From contig USGH01000087.1 of assembly GCA_900554225.1 (NCBI GenBank), positions 1-9,747 of the forward strand: a DNA stretch of 9,747 nt, in the 5' to 3' direction. Positions within the stretch are counted from its first letter, which is position 1; each line of letters starts with the position of its first letter. Source of the stretch: an uncultured Eubacteriales bacterium (GTDB taxonomy: Bacteria; Bacillota; Clostridia; Oscillospirales; CAG-272). Below the pieces are notes generated by a model that was not told the DNA's origin, made no database searches, and saw only the letters and a list, made by a program, of their open reading frames with translations. A program made the translations under genes and the position numbers. Below, piece after piece: positions 7,666 through 9,747 of the stretch.

Positions 7666-7899
7666 ATGAGAACTTTGATCGATTCCATCGACGCACTGCC
7701 GCAGGTCCTGAAGCTGGTGCTGGCTCTGCCCGGTGTGGATATTGTGTGGTGGATTTACCGCATTTGCAGAAGTCTGGAGAAGAACAATCTCGGCGGCGTG
7801 ATCGTGGCGGTGCTGGTCCTGCTCATCGGCGTGCCGTTTATGTGGCTGATCGACATCATTACGGTGCTGATGAAGAACACGGTGTGGTGGTTCGACTAA
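7666..7899 (+). CDS. Small two-segment membrane protein, unknown function
   Basis: The protein has 77 residues, with a good ribosome binding site (TGGAGGAA, 7653-7660) 5 nt before the ATG. There are two hydrophobic segments: about residues 11-34 (LPQVLKLVLALPGVDIVWW region) and about 43-69 (GGVIVAVLVLLIGVPFMW region). A short charged loop (RSLEKNN, 35-41) links them, and the tail is tryptophan-rich (KNTVWWFD). Both segments end with an acidic-aromatic stretch (VDIVWWIY and LIDIITVL). This predicts a hairpin-like inner-membrane protein with no signal peptidase site. I do not recognise a named family. It has its own promoter and a strong terminator, so it is a separate unit from the helicase, although read-through from upstream is possible because no terminator follows the helicase. 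Confidence 0.8.
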   Translation: MRTLIDSIDALPQVLKLVLALPGVDIVWWIYRICRSLEKNNLGGVIVAVLVLLIGVPFMWLIDIITVLMKNTVWWFD

Positions 7900-7923
7900 A
7901 CGAATGAGGAAAATGAGGGGACT

Positions 7924-7956
7924 GCGGACAGAAAGCGTACAAATGCACGCATCCGC
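7924..7956 (+). other. Secondary hairpin in the 3' untranslated region
   Basis: GCGGA (7924-7928) pairs with TCCGC (7952-7956), and GCGT (7935-7938) with ACGC (7947-7950), forming an interrupted hairpin between the membrane protein stop codon and the terminator. It may protect the 3' end of the transcript; function is not shown. Confidence 0.3.
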
Positions 7957-7970
7957 CTTCCGCGTCCCAA

Positions 7971-8030
7971 AGAAAAACCGGAGGTTTCCTGTGGGGTTCA
8001 GCCACAACGGGAAGCCTCCGGTCTTTTTTC
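7971..8030. terminator. Bidirectional rho-independent terminator
   Basis: An 8-bp outer stem (ACCGGAGG at 7977-7984 with CCTCCGGT at 8015-8022) plus inner pairs (TTCC/GGAA and GTGG/CCAC types) make a long hairpin. Six T follow on the plus strand (8024-8029). On the minus strand the flanking AAAAA (7973-7977) reads as a T-run. It therefore ends both the small membrane protein transcript and the convergent clpX transcript. Confidence 0.9.
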
Positions 8031-8043
8031 ATTGGTGAAAAGC

Positions 8044-8053
8044 GGGGGGGGGG
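8044..8053. repeat. Ten-base G homopolymer
   Basis: A run of ten G on the plus strand lies between the bidirectional terminator and the clpX stop codon, so in the 3' untranslated region of clpX it reads as ten C. It is outside any supported gene and is the longest single-base run in the window. Confidence 0.7.
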
Positions 8054-8090
8054 ATATGAGAATTGCCGGTTATTTCAGCGTGATCTCCGG

Positions 8091-9395
8091 CTATGCACCG
8101 TTTGTGATGCAGTCTCTCGTGATCGTGACAGCGGCAATGTCGTCACGGGAGGGAATGTCGAACATGATCTGCGTCTTGACCTCCTCCAGAATCGACCGTA
8201 AGCCGCGCGCACCCGTGTTCCGTTCGATTGCCTTTTCCGCAACCGCATGGAGCGCATCGTCCGTGAAGGTCAGCGTTACGTCGTCCATCTCAAACAGCTT
8301 CTGATACTGCTTCGTGATCGCGTTCTTCGGCTCCTTCAGAATGCGGACAAGTGCGTCGCAGTCGAGATTCTCCAACCCGACAATCACAGGCAGACGACCG
8401 ACAAGCTCCGGAATCAAGCCGAATTTGACAATATCATGCGCCGTGACGTCGTGGAACAGCTTCTCCTTGCGCCGATCCTCCTTCGTCTTGACCTCGCCGA
8501 GAAAGCCCATGGAGGATTGCCCCTGCCGTTCCGCGATGATCTGATCGAGGGTGTCGAACGCACCGCCGCAGATGAAGAGAATGTTTTCCGTGTGGATCTG
8601 GATAAATTCCTGATTCGGATGCTTACGACCGCCCTGCGGAGGAACGTTCGCCGTGGTGCCTTCCAGAATTTTGAGCAGTGCCTGCTGTACACCCTCACCG
8701 GATACGTCTCGTGTGATCGAACGGTTTTCACTCCGCCGCGAAATCTTGTCGATCTCGTCGATGTAGATGATCCCGCGCTCTGCCAGCTCCACGTCGTAAT
8801 CCGCCGCTTGAATCAGCCGGAGCAGAATGTTTTCCACATCCTCGCCGACATAGCCCGCTTCCGTCAGGGTCGTAGCGTCCGCGATGGCAAACGGTACCTC
8901 CAGTGTTTTCGCCAGAGTCTGCGCCAAAAACGTCTTGCCAACACCGGTCGGGCCGATCAGCAGCACATTGCTCTTCTGAATCTCGACCTCCTCCGGTTCC
9001 GTGGACGCGTCCGCATTCGCCGCTTTCTTCGATTTTTGGAGCTTTTCCAGCTTCATACGCCGATCGTTGTGCAAAAGCCGCTTATAATGGTTGTATACCG
9101 CCACCGAAAGCGCAATTTTCGCGTCGTCCTGACCGATCACGTATTGATCCAACGTCGCTTTCATCTCGCGCGGGGTGGGCAGCTTTTCCGTATCCAGAGC
9201 CGACCCGTGCGCCGCATTCTCAGCATCGTTCATGTGGTCAAAGATGATGGCGTTGCACGCTTCAATGCACTTGTCGCAAATGTAAAGTCCCGTTGGCGAG
9301 GGGATCAGAAACTCGACCTGCTCCTCATCTCTGCCGCAAAAGGAACAGCTGTGCCGAATCTGCATCCGCCCGCCAGATTTGTTGTTTGTTGCCAT
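8091..9395 (-). CDS. clpX: ClpX, ATP-dependent unfoldase subunit of ClpXP protease
   Basis: The protein has 434 residues, the usual ClpX length. An N-terminal zinc-binding domain uses C17, C20, C40 and C43 (CSFCG...CDKC). The AAA+ module shows Walker A GPTGVGKT (148-155), pore-1 loop GYVG (181-184), Walker B IIYIDEID (209-216), the RKH loop (257-259), GLIPELVGRLP (326-336) and sensor-2 GARGLR (395-400). The ClpP-docking loop, normally IGF, reads MGF (296-298). It unfolds substrate proteins in the cytoplasm and feeds them to ClpP. The ATG at 9395 is favoured because AGAAAGG lies upstream (9415-9409), although 13 nt is a long spacing; the ATG at 9365 (residue 11) is an alternative that keeps the zinc domain intact. 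clpP and tig, its common neighbours, are not in the window. The gene converges on the small membrane protein gene. Confidence 0.97.
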   Translation of the reverse strand: MATNNKSGGRMQIRHSCSFCGRDEEQVEFLIPSPTGLYICDKCIEACNAIIFDHMNDAENAAHGSALDTEKLPTPREMKATLDQYVIGQDDAKIALSVAVYNHYKRLLHNDRRMKLEKLQKSKKAANADASTEPEEVEIQKSNVLLIGPTGVGKTFLAQTLAKTLEVPFAIADATTLTEAGYVGEDVENILLRLIQAADYDVELAERGIIYIDEIDKISRRSENRSITRDVSGEGVQQALLKILEGTTANVPPQGGRKHPNQEFIQIHTENILFICGGAFDTLDQIIAERQGQSSMGFLGEVKTKEDRRKEKLFHDVTAHDIVKFGLIPELVGRLPVIVGLENLDCDALVRILKEPKNAITKQYQKLFEMDDVTLTFTDDALHAVAEKAIERNTGARGLRSILEEVKTQIMFDIPSRDDIAAVTITRDCITNGA

Positions 9396-9587
9396 GAAGT
9401 AAAAGAAACCTTTCTGTTAAAATCGCGAAAGGGAAATGGTAAAAAGAGGATAGGAAACCGAGAGATGAAGGGAGAGAAGAACAAAAGAACAACAGAATAT
9501 AAATAGCGTAAACCAGGTCAGATATAGCCTAAGTCAGCAAAATGTCCGATAAAATCCGATCATCCCAAACAAAACCATCGCCTACGA
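9396..9587 (-). other. Long pyrimidine-rich leader of clpX
   Basis: If transcription begins at the candidate promoter (9595-9623), the leader is about 190 nt. Its start-proximal part (about 9426-9495) is roughly 85 percent pyrimidine on the coding strand. I see no CtsR tandem repeat (GGTCAAA type) and no CIRCE element. A weaker alternative promoter is CTGACC with TATTCT near 9498-9525 on the minus strand. Confidence 0.4.
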
Positions 9588-9594
9588 TAGCGGT

Positions 9595-9623
9595 ATCCTA
9601 CCACTATAAAGCGTGCCGCACAA
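9595..9623 (-). promoter_or_regulatory. Candidate promoter of clpX
   Basis: On the minus strand TTGTGC (9623-9618), a 17-bp spacer and TAGGAT (9600-9595) are present, with TGG immediately before the -10. The -35 hexamer and spacing match the NYN promoter. The -10 is only a moderate match to TATAAT, and the resulting leader is long, so confidence is limited. Confidence 0.55.
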
Positions 9624-9747
9624 GCAATATCAGCAAACCCGCCCTGCATAAACGAGATTCCTATCTCCTGTTTTTCATAAAGTTCTTGCTAAGCTTCTTT
9701 CAAGAAGCGTCGCCGTGGACCGCGACACCGGGCACCCCGGAGCGCGC
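9624..9747. other. Window-edge region with GC-rich dyads
   Basis: No gene can be identified. There are three short dyads: GCTTCT-TTCA-AGAAGC (9693-9708), GTCGC/GCGAC (9709-9725 area) and CCGGG-CAC-CCCGG (9728-9740). A minus-strand frame that ends with TGA near 9672 could be the tail of an upstream gene, and a plus-strand frame beginning near 9677 also stays open to the edge. Neither has recognisable similarity. Confidence 0.3.

Noticed and set aside
8247..9506. A 419-codon open frame on the plus strand opposite clpX
   Set aside because: It lies antisense to an unambiguous clpX gene, has no domain signature and is explained by the GC-rich codon use of clpX.
1..9747. CRISPR array, tRNA, insertion sequence or prophage features
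   Set aside because: No regularly spaced repeats, no tRNA T-loop pattern with an acceptor stem, no transposase, integrase or terminal repeats were found by eye on either strand.

Overview
The window looks like chromosomal DNA from an anaerobic, moderately GC-rich Firmicute, most likely a clostridial (Oscillospirales-like) gut or rumen bacterium. The basis is an oxygen-detoxifying flavodiiron protein, strong AGGAGG-type ribosome binding sites, sigma-A promoters with 17-bp spacers and extended TGn -10 elements, and short T-tailed terminators. The taxonomic call is inference. No mobile element, CRISPR array, tRNA or rRNA is visible.

Layout. Positions 1-606 (minus) hold the N-terminal half of an FprA-type flavodiiron protein, cut by the window edge, with a very clear promoter at 646-674. 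A gene-poor stretch (675-967) separates it from a divergent gene at 1150-3081 (plus). That gene encodes a cytoplasmic protein resembling (alpha/alpha)6-barrel glycoside hydrolases; it has its own promoter, a leader of about 147 nt and a terminator at 3099-3149. A second gene-poor stretch (3150-3459) contains a perfect 19-bp inverted repeat. Next come a NYN/LabA-type nuclease-domain protein (3571-4383) and, 80 nt later with no terminator or evident promoter between them, a 1022-residue UvrD/PcrA-like helicase (4464-7532). The helicase carries an unusual acidic linker and a cysteine/histidine-rich C-terminal domain. A 77-residue membrane protein with its own promoter follows (7666-7899). A bidirectional terminator (7977-8029) separates it from the convergent clpX gene (8091-9395, minus), which has a long pyrimidine-rich leader and a candidate promoter near 9595-9623. 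The last 120 bases or so hold only GC-rich dyads and no gene I can name.

How the genes relate. Most units look like independent transcription units: oxygen/NO detoxification (fprA), sugar metabolism (glycosidase-like), proteolysis (clpX) and a small membrane protein. The only likely functional pair is the NYN nuclease and the helicase, apparently co-transcribed. This nuclease plus zinc-domain helicase arrangement is the best candidate for something not routinely described (nucleic-acid repair, RNA/DNA processing or defence), but no classical defence hallmarks flank it.
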